Origin: Halobacteriales archaeon YIM A00010
GTDB taxonomy: Archaea > Halobacteriota > Halobacteria > Halobacteriales > Haloarculaceae
Length of the DNA stretch: 64,000 nucleotides
Reading direction: 5' to 3'
Assembly: GCA_025041175.1 (NCBI GenBank)
Contig: JAKCFJ010000003.1
Span: 124,001-188,000 of the forward strand
Shown: positions 54,028 to 62,951 of the stretch, piece after piece
How positions within the stretch are numbered: the stretch's first letter is position 1
Layout of the letters: each line of letters opens with the position of its first letter
The notes under the pieces: generated by a model
Told to the model about the DNA's origin: nothing
Database searches by the model: none
The model's input: the letters and a program-made list of their open reading frames with translations, nothing else
Translations under genes and position numbers: made by a program

Positions 54028-54909
54028 TCACGAATTCTCCCTCCCCACGGCGGATCCGGGGAGCGAGAGATCCGCGACCACCGGCCGGTGGTCGGACGCG
54101 GGCGTATTTGGGACGTCGACCGAGTTCGTCTCCACAGTCGGGGACGTCAATACGTAGTCAATCCGCTTTGTGGGTTCCGTTGCAGGGTACGTGTACCCCG
54201 GCTCCGCTCCCCGCGCGTCCCATGAGTCGTCGAACGCCTCCCAGAGTGGGCCGAGTTCCGGCGCGTCGGGCGGGGCGTTCAGATCACCCACGAGCAGCGC
54301 CGGCTCACCGTCGACGATCTCCAGCATATCGTCGACCTGCGTCCGGCGCACAGCGGGGTCCGCTCTGTAATCGAGGTGCGTCGAATAGAAGGAGACGTTC
54401 ACACCCCGCACGTTCACCTCGACTTCGGGGAAGCCGGGCGCCAGCTGGGGCTCCGTACCGAGCAGCGGCGAGAGGCGGGTTATCTCGTGGTTCTTCGAGC
54501 GCAAGATCGGATGTTCGCTCAGCACCGCTAATCCGTACTCGCGGCGAGGGCGGCCGTGTTCGGGCGGATCGAGGCTGTAGATCGGGGCGAAGAAGCAGTT
54601 TACACCCAGCATCTCCGCCAGCAGCTTCGCTTGATCCTGGAAGTTCGAGCGTTCGCCCCAGTGGACATCGACTTCCTGCAGTCCGACGATCTCGGCTCCG
54701 AGCTCCCGTATCACGCGCGCCGTCCGTTCGAGATCTAACGCCCCATTCGAACCGGCTCCGTGGTAAATGTTGTAGCTCATCGCCGTTAGCTCACGATCAG
54801 GCGGCTCGGCCGACGCACTTCCCGCGAACTGCCCGGATAGCAGACCACAACTGCTGGCTCCGAGAAACGATAGCACACTCCGCCGTGTTCGAGTCGTAGC
54901 TAACGACAT
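54028..54909 (-). CDS. Tat-exported endonuclease/exonuclease/phosphatase-fold hydrolase
   Basis: A 293-residue protein with a Tat signal (TRTRRSVLSFLGASSCG). The EEP fold is clear: LTAMSYNIYHGAGSNGALDL, EIVGLQEVDVHWGERSNFQD, VSFYSTHLDYRADPAVRR, ALLVGDLNAPPDAPELGPLW and ASDHRPVVADLSLPG. It includes the metal-binding Asn, Glu, Asp-x-Asn and Ser-Asp-His residues. Members cleave phosphodiesters or phosphomonoesters in nucleic acids, lipids or sugars. Between two glycosidase genes it might act on bacterial cell-envelope phosphodiesters (e.g. teichoic acids), an unproven guess. It converges on the GH20 gene. Confidence 0.85.
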   Translation of the reverse strand: MSLATTRTRRSVLSFLGASSCGLLSGQFAGSASAEPPDRELTAMSYNIYHGAGSNGALDLERTARVIRELGAEIVGLQEVDVHWGERSNFQDQAKLLAEMLGVNCFFAPIYSLDPPEHGRPRREYGLAVLSEHPILRSKNHEITRLSPLLGTEPQLAPGFPEVEVNVRGVNVSFYSTHLDYRADPAVRRTQVDDMLEIVDGEPALLVGDLNAPPDAPELGPLWEAFDDSWDARGAEPGYTYPATEPTKRIDYVLTSPTVETNSVDVPNTPASDHRPVVADLSLPGSAVGRENS

Positions 54910-54978
54910 ATTCGAACAATGATCGTTCACCAATTCAAAATTTCCCTAGTATAGTAACAACGTGGAGTAAGGCTGTCT

Positions 54979-56823
54979 CTACCCGTCGTACCCCAATCCG
55001 TGACCCAGTGGATAGTGGTTCTCGATCTCGACGGGGAGCGTTCCCCTCGGTTCGGCACCGAAGACGACCTCGATGACCGCCTCCAACGCGGACACGTTCA
55101 GTTGCTTCCACCGGTCGAGCGCGTAGGAGGCGAGGTAGGCGTCGACGTCCGGGTACGACGCGATGTCGTAGGGGAGTCCGAGCGACGCGGCAGCAGTGGG
55201 TGTTCCGGTTTCTCGGAGCGAGTCGACGAGTTGGGCCTGTCCGGCAGGGAGTTCGGATGCCGAGAACGTTGCGACGAGGACACGATCCGCCGCTCGGGCG
55301 AGTGCCGTGGCCTCATCTATCTCCTCGTCGGTCGGATCGTCTCCCGACTGCCAGACAACGATGTCACCTCGAGATCGCTCGCGTGCGGCGTCCGCGAGAA
55401 CGTCGATCTGCGCGACGCCCGCGACGAGCGTGGTCCCCTCGTCGTTCGGATCAAACGGGAGGACGCCGTCGTTTTTCACCAGCGTCGTCGACCCGCGAGC
55501 GATTTCCCCAGCACGGCGGCGGTGCGGAACTGTGCCGGTCCTGTGGGCCGCCTGCTCGGGGTTGACGAAGAGACGGCCGCTCGGTCGTCCGCCTCCCCGC
55601 GTCAACAGGCCGTACGTTCGCTTCGCTTCGAGCACGCGGGTGGCTGCCTCCGTAACGCGCTCTATCGACAGCTCGCCGGACTGGACGGCGTCGTACAACG
55701 CGTCGACAGTGGCAGCGTGGTCCTCGTACCCGCCCATCGACATGATGACATCCGCGCCGGCCTTCACAGCGAGAACGGCGGCGCGTTGCTGTCCCCACCT
55801 GTCCGTGATTGCCTGCATCGACATCGAGTCGGTGACGATGAGACCGCCGAATCCGAGTTCGTCGCGGAGGAGACCGGTCAGCACCGGTTCGGAGAGCGTC
55901 GCCGGGCGCTCGGAATCGATCGCCTCGACGACGATGTGAGCGGTCATGATAGCGCTGATCCCCGCGTCGATGGCCGCTCGAAACGGGGGCAGGTGAATCT
56001 CTTCGAGCGTCTTCCGGTCGTAGGAGACGGTGGGGAGACCGGTGTGCGAATCAGTGTGCGTATCCCCGTGGCCAGGGAAGTGCTTCGCGGTAGCGATGAT
56101 ACCGTTGCCCTTCCTCTGGAAGCCCGCCACCTGGGCAGCGGTGAGCGTCGATGTGAGATCCGTGTCGCCGCTGAACGCACGGATGCCGATCACCGGGTTC
56201 TCGGGATTCGTGTTAACGTCGGCGACCGGCGCGAACCCCCAGTGATAGCCCATTGCGCGCGCTTCAGACCCGGTGATCCCCGCGGCGTCGGCGGCCGCCT
56301 GCTCGGAGCCGAGCGCTCCGAGACTCATGTTTCGCGGGAACTGCGCCGTCCGGTCGTCCAGAAGGTCGCCGACGCTGTGAGCGGCGCCGAACTCGAAGTC
56401 CGCGCCGACGAGAAGCGGAAGCGCTGTTCCACTCTCTAACGCCCAGCGTTGGAGTTGGTTGTTGAACCGGGCGGTTTGGGCCGGCGTACCGACGTGTTCG
56501 ACCATCGCCGATCCGACCCCGAGCTCTGTCACCACATCTTCGGCTCTCAACGGCGGTTTCCCGTCGTCGGTCGGGTTCATCAACGCCATTACTATCTGAC
56601 CGATCTTCTCTCGGTCGGAGAGATCAGCCACGAGGTCGTCGACCGGTCGGGAATGGGCTGTTGGCCGTGACTGGACCGTTCCGGAAACGAGCCCCGGAGC
56701 CATCGCGCTACCGCCGAGAACGCCAGTCGTCTTGACGAAGCGACGACGAGTGGTAGACTGCGATCGATCGCTGTTCGAATCGCTGCTCGTGCTGTCCGCT
56801 TCCATCGTGTCATCCGACACCAT
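54979..56823 (-). CDS. nagZ: GH3 beta-N-acetylglucosaminidase (NagZ-like), Tat-exported
   Basis: A 614-residue protein. After an acidic lead, TTRRRFVKTTGVLGGSAMAP is the Tat signal. The GH3 barrel has LPLLVGADFEFGAAHSVGDL, the NagZ-specific loop ATAKHFPGHGDTHTDSHTGL (His-Asp acid/base dyad) and the nucleophile Asp in LIVTDSMSMQAITDRWGQ. The C-terminal ~200 residues form the second GH3 alpha/beta domain (STTLVKNDGVLPFDPNDEGT and onwards). NagZ trims GlcNAc from murein glycans and in Bacillus works with NamZ. The N-terminus MVSDDTMEADS nearly repeats that of namZ (MVSNDTTEADS). Confidence 0.9.
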   Translation of the reverse strand: MVSDDTMEADSTSSDSNSDRSQSTTRRRFVKTTGVLGGSAMAPGLVSGTVQSRPTAHSRPVDDLVADLSDREKIGQIVMALMNPTDDGKPPLRAEDVVTELGVGSAMVEHVGTPAQTARFNNQLQRWALESGTALPLLVGADFEFGAAHSVGDLLDDRTAQFPRNMSLGALGSEQAAADAAGITGSEARAMGYHWGFAPVADVNTNPENPVIGIRAFSGDTDLTSTLTAAQVAGFQRKGNGIIATAKHFPGHGDTHTDSHTGLPTVSYDRKTLEEIHLPPFRAAIDAGISAIMTAHIVVEAIDSERPATLSEPVLTGLLRDELGFGGLIVTDSMSMQAITDRWGQQRAAVLAVKAGADVIMSMGGYEDHAATVDALYDAVQSGELSIERVTEAATRVLEAKRTYGLLTRGGGRPSGRLFVNPEQAAHRTGTVPHRRRAGEIARGSTTLVKNDGVLPFDPNDEGTTLVAGVAQIDVLADAARERSRGDIVVWQSGDDPTDEEIDEATALARAADRVLVATFSASELPAGQAQLVDSLRETGTPTAAASLGLPYDIASYPDVDAYLASYALDRWKQLNVSALEAVIEVVFGAEPRGTLPVEIENHYPLGHGLGYDG

Positions 56824-57395
56824 AGTACCGAATCATAGCAAACTACTAAATAAGTTTCGCTGCACGAACCACTCGAAAATGGTATGTCGTGCGATATATT
56901 AATCTGCACGGCTTGCAGACCGACTGTAGTATTGAAGATAAACTCTGCAAACAAAATCCAGGGCTCCGTCGGTTCAGGATACGATGAATATCAGTATAGT
57001 GGTGAGCTGTTTGACCAACTTTGAGACGAGAACCGGACGTTCTCCGCGCTTTCGACGGTGATCGGCGAGGCTTTCTCCCCGAAATCGACGTGTCGAACGA
57101 GAGCGACGGGTAGTGTCGCTGTTCGAGCCGTTGTGTGCGTCTCGAGCAACCGTTTCGGTGGTCCTACTCACCGCCGAGCTTCTGGTACATGTAGCACGTT
57201 TAATTTCATAACAAATCTTGTGCAGTAGCATGCGCAGGTGGACGAGAGCCGACCGAACCAGCGATGCAAGAACCTGGTGGCAGTCGTCGGGAGGGTCATA
57301 GGTAGTTCCAAAGTGCTGATGGCGACAGCTACGAGAACGTCTCGAACAGGTCGTCTACAGATATACAGGCCGAGCGAGGCTCAACCGCGGGTAGT
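56824..57395. other. Intergenic stretch with no recognisable gene
   Basis: About 570 bp between nagZ's promoter side and the DUF2267 gene. It includes the nagZ TATA element (56845-56854) and a second AT-rich patch (gatatattaatc near 56895). No RNA or repeat was recognised. Confidence 0.45.
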
Positions 57396-57836
57396 TCACC
57401 CCGAACGTTGCTCTTCGTCAACGGGTTTTTCCTCTTGATCGACCAGTACGAACAGCTCATTCCAGTCGTCTGCGGCGGAGATCTGGTCTCGGAGGTCTTC
57501 GATCGCGCCGACGGTGACCGCGTCCTCTACAACGTCCATCACAACTCGTGTGTGGTGGACAGCGTCTCCGCGCTCGTCTTCGCTGTAGTTCCCCTTCTCG
57601 ACGATCCGGTCAATGAACTCGGTCCACTCGAACCGCTCGACAGTGTCCACTTTTGAGAGGAATCGCCCGATCTCTCCGGGGAGTTGCGCTCCGATGTTCT
57701 CAGCTCCGCCCGGTTCGATCCGCTGACTGAGTGTCTCGAGCGTGATACGCGTCGTGCGGACGGCGTCCTCTCGGGACGGGAACTGTCCTCGGTTCTGCAC
57801 TTCGCCAATGAAGGTATCGTAGTCCATTCCATCCAT
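57396..57836 (-). CDS. DUF2267 protein
   Basis: A 146-residue soluble helical protein with two related halves: YDTFIGEVQNRGQFPSREDA and TTRITLETLSQRIEPGGAEN, then WTEFIDRIVEKGNYSEDERG and HTRVVMDVVEDAVTVGAIED. This internal duplication is characteristic of DUF2267. Its function is unknown. ATG 57836 and ATG 57827 are both possible. It lies downstream of the glutaredoxin-like gene on the same strand. Confidence 0.8.
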   Translation of the reverse strand: MDGMDYDTFIGEVQNRGQFPSREDAVRTTRITLETLSQRIEPGGAENIGAQLPGEIGRFLSKVDTVERFEWTEFIDRIVEKGNYSEDERGDAVHHTRVVMDVVEDAVTVGAIEDLRDQISAADDWNELFVLVDQEEKPVDEEQRSG

Positions 57837-57985
57837 TACTACACGATCGGATCTAATAGATGCACCGCCCGATTCGACACGCTCTATACTCTCGACTCGA
57901 ACCAGTCGGTTGCGATGTCCGTCACCTGTTCGAGTTCGCCCGCTCGATGATTTCGAGATCGTTGGTGGAGCGCGTCTCCGTCGTA

Positions 57986-58243
57986 TCAATCACCGTAGTG
58001 GTCTTCGAGATAGTCGATGATCGCGTTGGTTTCATACACCGTCTGGCCGCGCTGGTGGTCGACCAGGAACGGAATTTGGTCTTGTCCACCGATATCGACC
58101 AATTCCTCGAGCGTCTGCTCGTTTCGTTCCTCTCCTCCCGCAGTCCGCGGGTTGTGAATCACGCACGACACACCCAGCTCAGTCAGCGTTTCGCGCACTT
58201 CAGTACAGTACGGACAGCCCTCCGCCTGGTACAGTTCGAGCAC
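57986..58243 (-). CDS. Glutaredoxin / GST N-terminal-like protein
   Basis: An 85-residue thioredoxin-fold protein. The redox motif CPYC is at residues 10-13 (ELYQAEGCPYCTEVRETLTE), the cis-Pro is in GGQDQIPFLVDHQRG, and the end YETNAIIDYLEDHYGD resembles GST N-domains and glutaredoxins. It probably reduces disulfides or glutathione-like mixed disulfides in the cytoplasm. It is co-directional with, and 117 bp after, the E2 gene. Confidence 0.88.
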   Translation of the reverse strand: MLELYQAEGCPYCTEVRETLTELGVSCVIHNPRTAGGEERNEQTLEELVDIGGQDQIPFLVDHQRGQTVYETNAIIDYLEDHYGD

Positions 58244-58360
58244 AGGTCACCATAGCGGACACGGCACTGTGAGTATTTTGCTCCACACACTGGAACTACC
58301 TGATATCGGATGTTTTCCTCTCCGGTCGCGAGGAGGGGATTCGGTTAATTCGAACGTCGA

Positions 58361-59725
58361 TCACAGCCGTGAGAGCAGTAGATCCGGATCCTCGATCCCT
58401 TCGATCAGATGCTCCACGAACTGGTTTGCAACAGCTCCGTCGATGAGACGGTGGTCGTACGACAAGCTGAGACCGAGTCGTTGCTGAACCTCGACCGTTT
58501 CATCGTCGGTTGCCACTGGTTTCCGTCGAATGCGTCCGATTCCCAAGATGGCCGCCTCGGGATGGTTGATGATAGGGGTTCCGAACGTCCGATGTTCGCC
58601 GTACGTAGCAAGGTTGGTAACCGTGAACGTCCCGCCGCGGAGGTCGTCCATGTCGATCGTCCGATCGCGTGCCTGTTCCGCCAGCGTGCTCAGTTCCTCG
58701 GCGATTTCGATGACGGATTTGGTATCAGCGTCCTTGATAACGGGAACAATAAGCCCATCATCGGTGTGGGTTGCAACCCCGATGTTGTAGTAGTGTTTCT
58801 CGACGATTTCGTCGGTCGTATCGTCGATGCTGGAGTTGACGATCGGGAACTCCTTGAGCGCTGGCACGACCGCTTTGACGAGCAGCGGTGTGTACGTAAC
58901 GTGAACGTCGTGTTTCTCGTCGAGCCGTTTTTTGAGCGCGACGAGTTCGGTCGCATCGGTCTCGAAACCCGATGTGAGATGCGGAACGATCGTCTTCGAT
59001 CGGGTCATGTTGTCCGCGATGGTCCTGCGGAGTCCGGAGAGATCCCGGCGCGTCGAGCGCGACTCGTCCTCGTCGATCGGTTCCGTCTCGATGGGAACCG
59101 TCGGATGTGCTCGCTCAGGGCGCTCTGGCCCGGCCTCCGGCTCTTGAAGATGCGCGTCAATGTCCTCCTGAAGAACCCTCCCCTCCGGTCCCGAACCATC
59201 GACATCCGACAGGGCAACGCCCTCCTCACGAGCGTACCGACGGGTCCGTGGAGCGGCGAAAACGCGCTCCTCGGTCAGTTCGGCGTCGGCTTCGTGAACT
59301 GTCCCCTCCTCAGCGCGTTCCGCACCGACCTCCTGTACTGCTTGCTCGACATCTCCTTCCTCCTCTTCTGCCTCTTCTGCTTCCTCCTCTTCCGCTTCTT
59401 CCCCTTCCTCCTCTTCTGTCTCTCCTGCTTCCTCCTCTTCCGCTTCTGGTTCGGTCGCACCACTCACCTGTTGTTGGGGTGGATTTTCCGTTTCGATCGT
59501 CACGATAGTCGCTCCAACGTCCACGGTATCACCTTCGCTCGCGGAGAGTTCTTCGATGGTTCCGGGGCACGGTGATGGAACGTCCGAAACGGCTTTATCG
59601 GTCTCGACCTCGCAGAGGACATCGTCTTCTTCGATTTCGTCGCCCGCTTCGACGTGCCATTCGACAATTTCGGCTTCTGTCAGTCCCTCACCCGGATCTG
59701 GGAGACGGAATTCGAACGCTGTCAT
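58361..59725 (-). CDS. 2-oxoacid dehydrogenase E2 (dihydrolipoamide acyltransferase)
   Basis: A 454-residue protein. The lipoyl domain carries the modified Lys 44 ([20 protein letters not shown]). A very acidic linker (59330-59450) is built of Glu/Ala repeats. The E1/E3-binding domain reads [20 protein letters not shown] with [13 protein letters not shown]. The catalytic acyltransferase domain ends [20 protein letters not shown] (His-x-x-x-Asp-Gly). It transfers the acyl group to CoA. Third gene of the E1alpha-E1beta-E2 operon. Confidence 0.93.
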   Translation of the reverse strand: MTAFEFRLPDPGEGLTEAEIVEWHVEAGDEIEEDDVLCEVETDKAVSDVPSPCPGTIEELSASEGDTVDVGATIVTIETENPPQQQVSGATEPEAEEEEAGETEEEEGEEAEEEEAEEAEEEEGDVEQAVQEVGAERAEEGTVHEADAELTEERVFAAPRTRRYAREEGVALSDVDGSGPEGRVLQEDIDAHLQEPEAGPERPERAHPTVPIETEPIDEDESRSTRRDLSGLRRTIADNMTRSKTIVPHLTSGFETDATELVALKKRLDEKHDVHVTYTPLLVKAVVPALKEFPIVNSSIDDTTDEIVEKHYYNIGVATHTDDGLIVPVIKDADTKSVIEIAEELSTLAEQARDRTIDMDDLRGGTFTVTNLATYGEHRTFGTPIINHPEAAILGIGRIRRKPVATDDETVEVQQRLGLSLSYDHRLIDGAVANQFVEHLIEGIEDPDLLLSRL

Positions 59726-59809
59726 TATGGGTGCCTCCACACGGTTGAATCAAATCCAGCCGGCGACGAGGTGGCCGAACGATGCGATTGGCGTTTCGGT
59801 CGTAGCGGG

Positions 59810-60850
59810 TTAGAATTCATAGTTCATCACCGCCTGAATAGCGTATCGGGCGCGGTCGTCGTCCGGGAGATAGTCATCCTCGATGTCGTGACCCGGAAAA
59901 TGCGCGTCGTATCCCGTCGCGCGTTTGATCGGGGCTTTGAGGCGATCGAGGGCGTATTCGTTGATCAGCGCGGACAGCTCCGCGCCGAGTCCGAGCGTGC
60001 GCCGGGCCTCGTGAAGGACGACACACCGACCCGTCTTCGATACCGAGTCCAGAATCGTTTCGATGTCCAATGGGGAGAGCGAACGCAAATCGATGATTTC
60101 GACGTCCGCGTCCACGTCGGCAGCAGCGGCATTCGCCTGGTGTACCATCGCGCCCCACGTGAGCACCGTAACGTCGCTCCCCGATCGAACGACACGCGCT
60201 TCGTCCAGCGGAAGGGTGTATTCGTCCGTCGGTACCGGCTCTTCGACACCGCGGTAGATCTTTTTCGGCTCGAGGAAGATCACGGGATCGTCGTTGCGGA
60301 TGCTCTCCGCCAACAGCCCCTTTGTTTGGGCGGGCGTACTCGCACAGACGACCCGAACGCCGGGCGTATGAACGAAGTACGTCTCGGTCGATTCCTGATG
60401 GTATTCGAGCGCTTTAACCCCGCCACCGTACGGCATTCGGACCGTCATCGGCATCTCCAACTCACCTCCGGTTCGTTTGTAGGTTTTCACGACTGCGTAC
60501 ATGAACTGGCCGAAGGCGGGGTAGAAAAAGCCCATAAACTCGATTTCGGGGACCGGACGCTCGCCCCGCATCGCCATGCCCGCAGCGGTACCGATGATAC
60601 CGTTCTCCGAGAGAGGGGTGTCGATGACCCGTTCTCCGCCGAACTCCTCGAGTAGTCCCTCCGTTCCACGATACACACCCCCGAGCGGTCCGATGTCGTA
60701 GCCAAGGAGACGAACACTCTCGTTGCGGTTCATCTCCTGGCGAAGCGTTCGATTGACCGCCGTGATGAGGTTCATTTCCTCGGTGTCCGGTTCCGATTCC
60801 ATACTCATCTCGTCGGTGTTCAGCTCCAGTTGTTCGGACTCGCTACCCAT
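59810..60850 (-). CDS. 2-oxoacid dehydrogenase E1 beta subunit
   Basis: A 346-residue protein. The transketolase-like pyrimidine-binding domain reads NLITAVNRTLRQEMNRNESV, GGVYRGTEGLLEEFGGERVI and DTPLSENGIIGTAAGMAMRG. The C-terminal domain has TVLTWGAMVHQANAAA and ATGYDAHFPGHDIEDDYLP. It pairs with E1alpha in an alpha2beta2 decarboxylase. ATG 60850 overlaps the E1alpha stop (ATGGGTAG). Confidence 0.93.
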   Translation of the reverse strand: MGSESEQLELNTDEMSMESEPDTEEMNLITAVNRTLRQEMNRNESVRLLGYDIGPLGGVYRGTEGLLEEFGGERVIDTPLSENGIIGTAAGMAMRGERPVPEIEFMGFFYPAFGQFMYAVVKTYKRTGGELEMPMTVRMPYGGGVKALEYHQESTETYFVHTPGVRVVCASTPAQTKGLLAESIRNDDPVIFLEPKKIYRGVEEPVPTDEYTLPLDEARVVRSGSDVTVLTWGAMVHQANAAAADVDADVEIIDLRSLSPLDIETILDSVSKTGRCVVLHEARRTLGLGAELSALINEYALDRLKAPIKRATGYDAHFPGHDIEDDYLPDDDRARYAIQAVMNYEF

Positions 60851-61982
60851 CGAATCCCTCCCCGGTGAAGTCGACGAACGGATTGTCACCGTTCAGCTCC
60901 CGGTGCAGTTCCGCTCGTTGGTGGTGCTCACGCCACGACCGTTCGTGAAGGGTGTTATCGAACATGCGTTCTGGCTCCGAGTTCGAAATCGAGCGTGCTT
61001 GATCGACGGCGTCAGTGACACGCTCGTCGATCTCGTCTCGAATCTCCGCGTCCGTCTCGTCGTCGAGAACGCCCTCGCTGCGGAGGTACGTTTCGAATCG
61101 ATCGACCGGATCCCGATCTTCCCAGTACTCCCGTTGCTCGCTGTCGTCCCGATACAGATCCGGATTGTCCGAGGTGTTGTGCGCTCCCATCCGGTACGTT
61201 ACACACTCGATGAACGTTGCGCCGCCACCGGATCGGGCGCGTTCGACCGCCTCGCTGGCTTTCTCGTATACGGCGAACACGTCGTTCCCATCGACGCGCT
61301 CGTTGGGCAACCCGTACGCGTCGGCTTTCTGGGCGAACGTCTCGCTGGCCGTCTGTCGCTGTGACGGCTCGGAGATCGCCCACTGGTTGTTCTGGCAGAT
61401 GATGACCGCCGGGACATCGAACACGCCAGCGAAATTCATCCCGTCGTGGAACGAGCCTTGGCTGGTCGATCCATCACCGGTAAACACCATCGTGACCGTA
61501 TCCCGGTCGTTGAACGCATCCGCCATGGCCGATCCGACAGCGTTGGTGACGTTCACGCCGATCGGCGTGTAGCCCGGGGGGAAGTTCACGGGTGGGTCCT
61601 CGGTGTCCAACTGTTCCGCGATCGTTTCGGGCTCGTGTCCGGTGGCGCTGGCGATCACCTCTGCCATGGGTAGATCCCAGTAGAGCAGCGCCGGTGTCTG
61701 ACGATACGTGTAAAATATCCAGTCGTCGGATTGCAGGGCAGCAGCACCGCCCAGTGGCGTGGCCTCTTCTCCGAAGGTTCGCGCGACGAGGCTGACCTCA
61801 CCACTGCGTTGCATGTTCAACATCTTTTCCTCGAGCACACGAGTTGAGAGGAACGTCCGATACAGCTCCAGTAGCTCGTCGTCTGCTAGCTCGGGCGCGT
61901 CCGTCTGAAGCTTACCCTCCGGATCGAGAATCCGATAAAAATCCTCTGGCGGTCGCTCTTCCGCCCACGTTTTTTGTGACAT
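60843..61982 (-). CDS. 2-oxoacid dehydrogenase E1 alpha subunit
   Basis: A 379-residue thiamine-diphosphate enzyme. The ThDP/Mg motif is FTGDGSTSQGSFHDGMNFAG ... CQNNQWAI, with the phosphorylation-loop-like region YRMGAHNTSDNPDLYRDD and upstream GGAAALQSDDWIFYTYRQTP. Pyruvate and branched-chain 2-oxoacids are both possible substrates; the sequence by eye does not decide. First gene of the operon. E3 (lipoamide dehydrogenase) is not in this window. Confidence 0.93.
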   Translation of the reverse strand: MSQKTWAEERPPEDFYRILDPEGKLQTDAPELADDELLELYRTFLSTRVLEEKMLNMQRSGEVSLVARTFGEEATPLGGAAALQSDDWIFYTYRQTPALLYWDLPMAEVIASATGHEPETIAEQLDTEDPPVNFPPGYTPIGVNVTNAVGSAMADAFNDRDTVTMVFTGDGSTSQGSFHDGMNFAGVFDVPAVIICQNNQWAISEPSQRQTASETFAQKADAYGLPNERVDGNDVFAVYEKASEAVERARSGGGATFIECVTYRMGAHNTSDNPDLYRDDSEQREYWEDRDPVDRFETYLRSEGVLDDETDAEIRDEIDERVTDAVDQARSISNSEPERMFDNTLHERSWREHHQRAELHRELNGDNPFVDFTGEGFDG

Positions 61983-62069
61983 CGTTCGACTGTGATGTCT
62001 GTTCCCGATTCACTAATTCTCTCGGGTTTCGTAGACCGGGTACCGAACACACGGAGCAGTGATTGCGTG

Positions 62070-62169
62070 ATACTGTCGGACAGAGCCACGTACGGACTGA
62101 GACGGGATATCCAGCTGCTGTCTGTCGGTTCACCGCATTCGATATTCAATTACCTCTGTCCGACAGTAT
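62070..62169. repeat. 100-bp miniature element with 16-bp inverted repeats (A)
   Basis: ATACTGTCGGACAGAG (62070-62085) and CTCTGTCCGACAGTAT (62154-62169) are exact reverse complements. The 68-bp interior has no gene. Such a structure fits a miniature inverted-repeat transposable element or paired IS ends. Confidence 0.65.
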
Positions 62170-62424
62170 GAGAGTCGTGCATCATGCAATCGGTCGCCCT
62201 GAGACGGAGTGTGAGCTCGCGGCCGAGACTGGTGTCGACGCACGGATTCAGGAGGTTCGAGGAAAGCCACCTCCGGTACCGAATGTATTACGGGCGTACA
62301 CTTGTAACAGCAAGCACATAGTTATTATACCCTGCTTCAGGGACGTGACGGACACAGTGAGCCACCGTTTACGGAGCAGCGTGGAACCATCGGGACCGGT
62401 GCTGTGGTGGAGTCTCGTTGCTGG

Positions 62425-62520
62425 TGTCGGACAGAGATGGTCGACTATCGGATGCTGTGAATCGCCAGATGGCAGCTAGATATTCCGTCTCAATCCGTAC
62501 ACGGATCTGTCCGACAGTAT
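62425..62520. repeat. Related ~96-bp inverted-repeat element (B)
   Basis: TGTCGGACAGAG (62425-62436) and CTGTCCGACAGTAT (62507-62520) use the same terminal motif as element A, in the same arrangement and length, 255 bp further on. The right terminus matches that of A exactly over 14 bp. The 62170-62424 interval between A and B and the 62521-62654 flank hold no recognisable gene. Confidence 0.55.
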
Positions 62521-62654
62521 GAATCGTCACAGTGGTCTTTCCGTGTTAACGGCGTCCGCGAGGGCCGGGGATTGCCGTGGATCACCTCGACCGCCACTCG
62601 CTGACTGAATCACCTAGTCGTCATCTATACCCCTGTGCGGCGCCCACATCGAGT

Positions 62655-62951
62655 ATGGAAGACTGTCGCGAACATTCACTAGACGAGAACGCAGACCGGA
62701 TCACGGTGACGTATCCAACAACGGCCGGTGCCCACACCAGGTCTAACCTCGAAACTGATTCGTATCGGAGATACCTCCGAACGTCGAAGGCGGGGACGGC
62801 CACCGTCGGTGATGAGTGGGAGGAGTTCGTCAGCGGCGGCTGTGGGAGTACGACAGACCTCGTGCTTCGGATCGAGGCGGTCGAAGGCGGTGACCGCATC
62901 GGCGAGAAAACGGACATTGCGTTCGAGCCGCGGTCCGAAACCGACGAGTAG
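62655..62951 (+). CDS. Small hypothetical protein
   Basis: A 98-residue acidic protein (MEDCREHSLDENADRITVTY; DEWEEFVSGGCGSTTDLVLR; ending EPRSETDE). Its composition and codon use look haloarchaeal and real, with two cysteines. I do not recognise a family, and the neighbours (repeat elements, BioY) give no clue. Confidence 0.45.
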   Translation: MEDCREHSLDENADRITVTYPTTAGAHTRSNLETDSYRRYLRTSKAGTATVGDEWEEFVSGGCGSTTDLVLRIEAVEGGDRIGEKTDIAFEPRSETDE

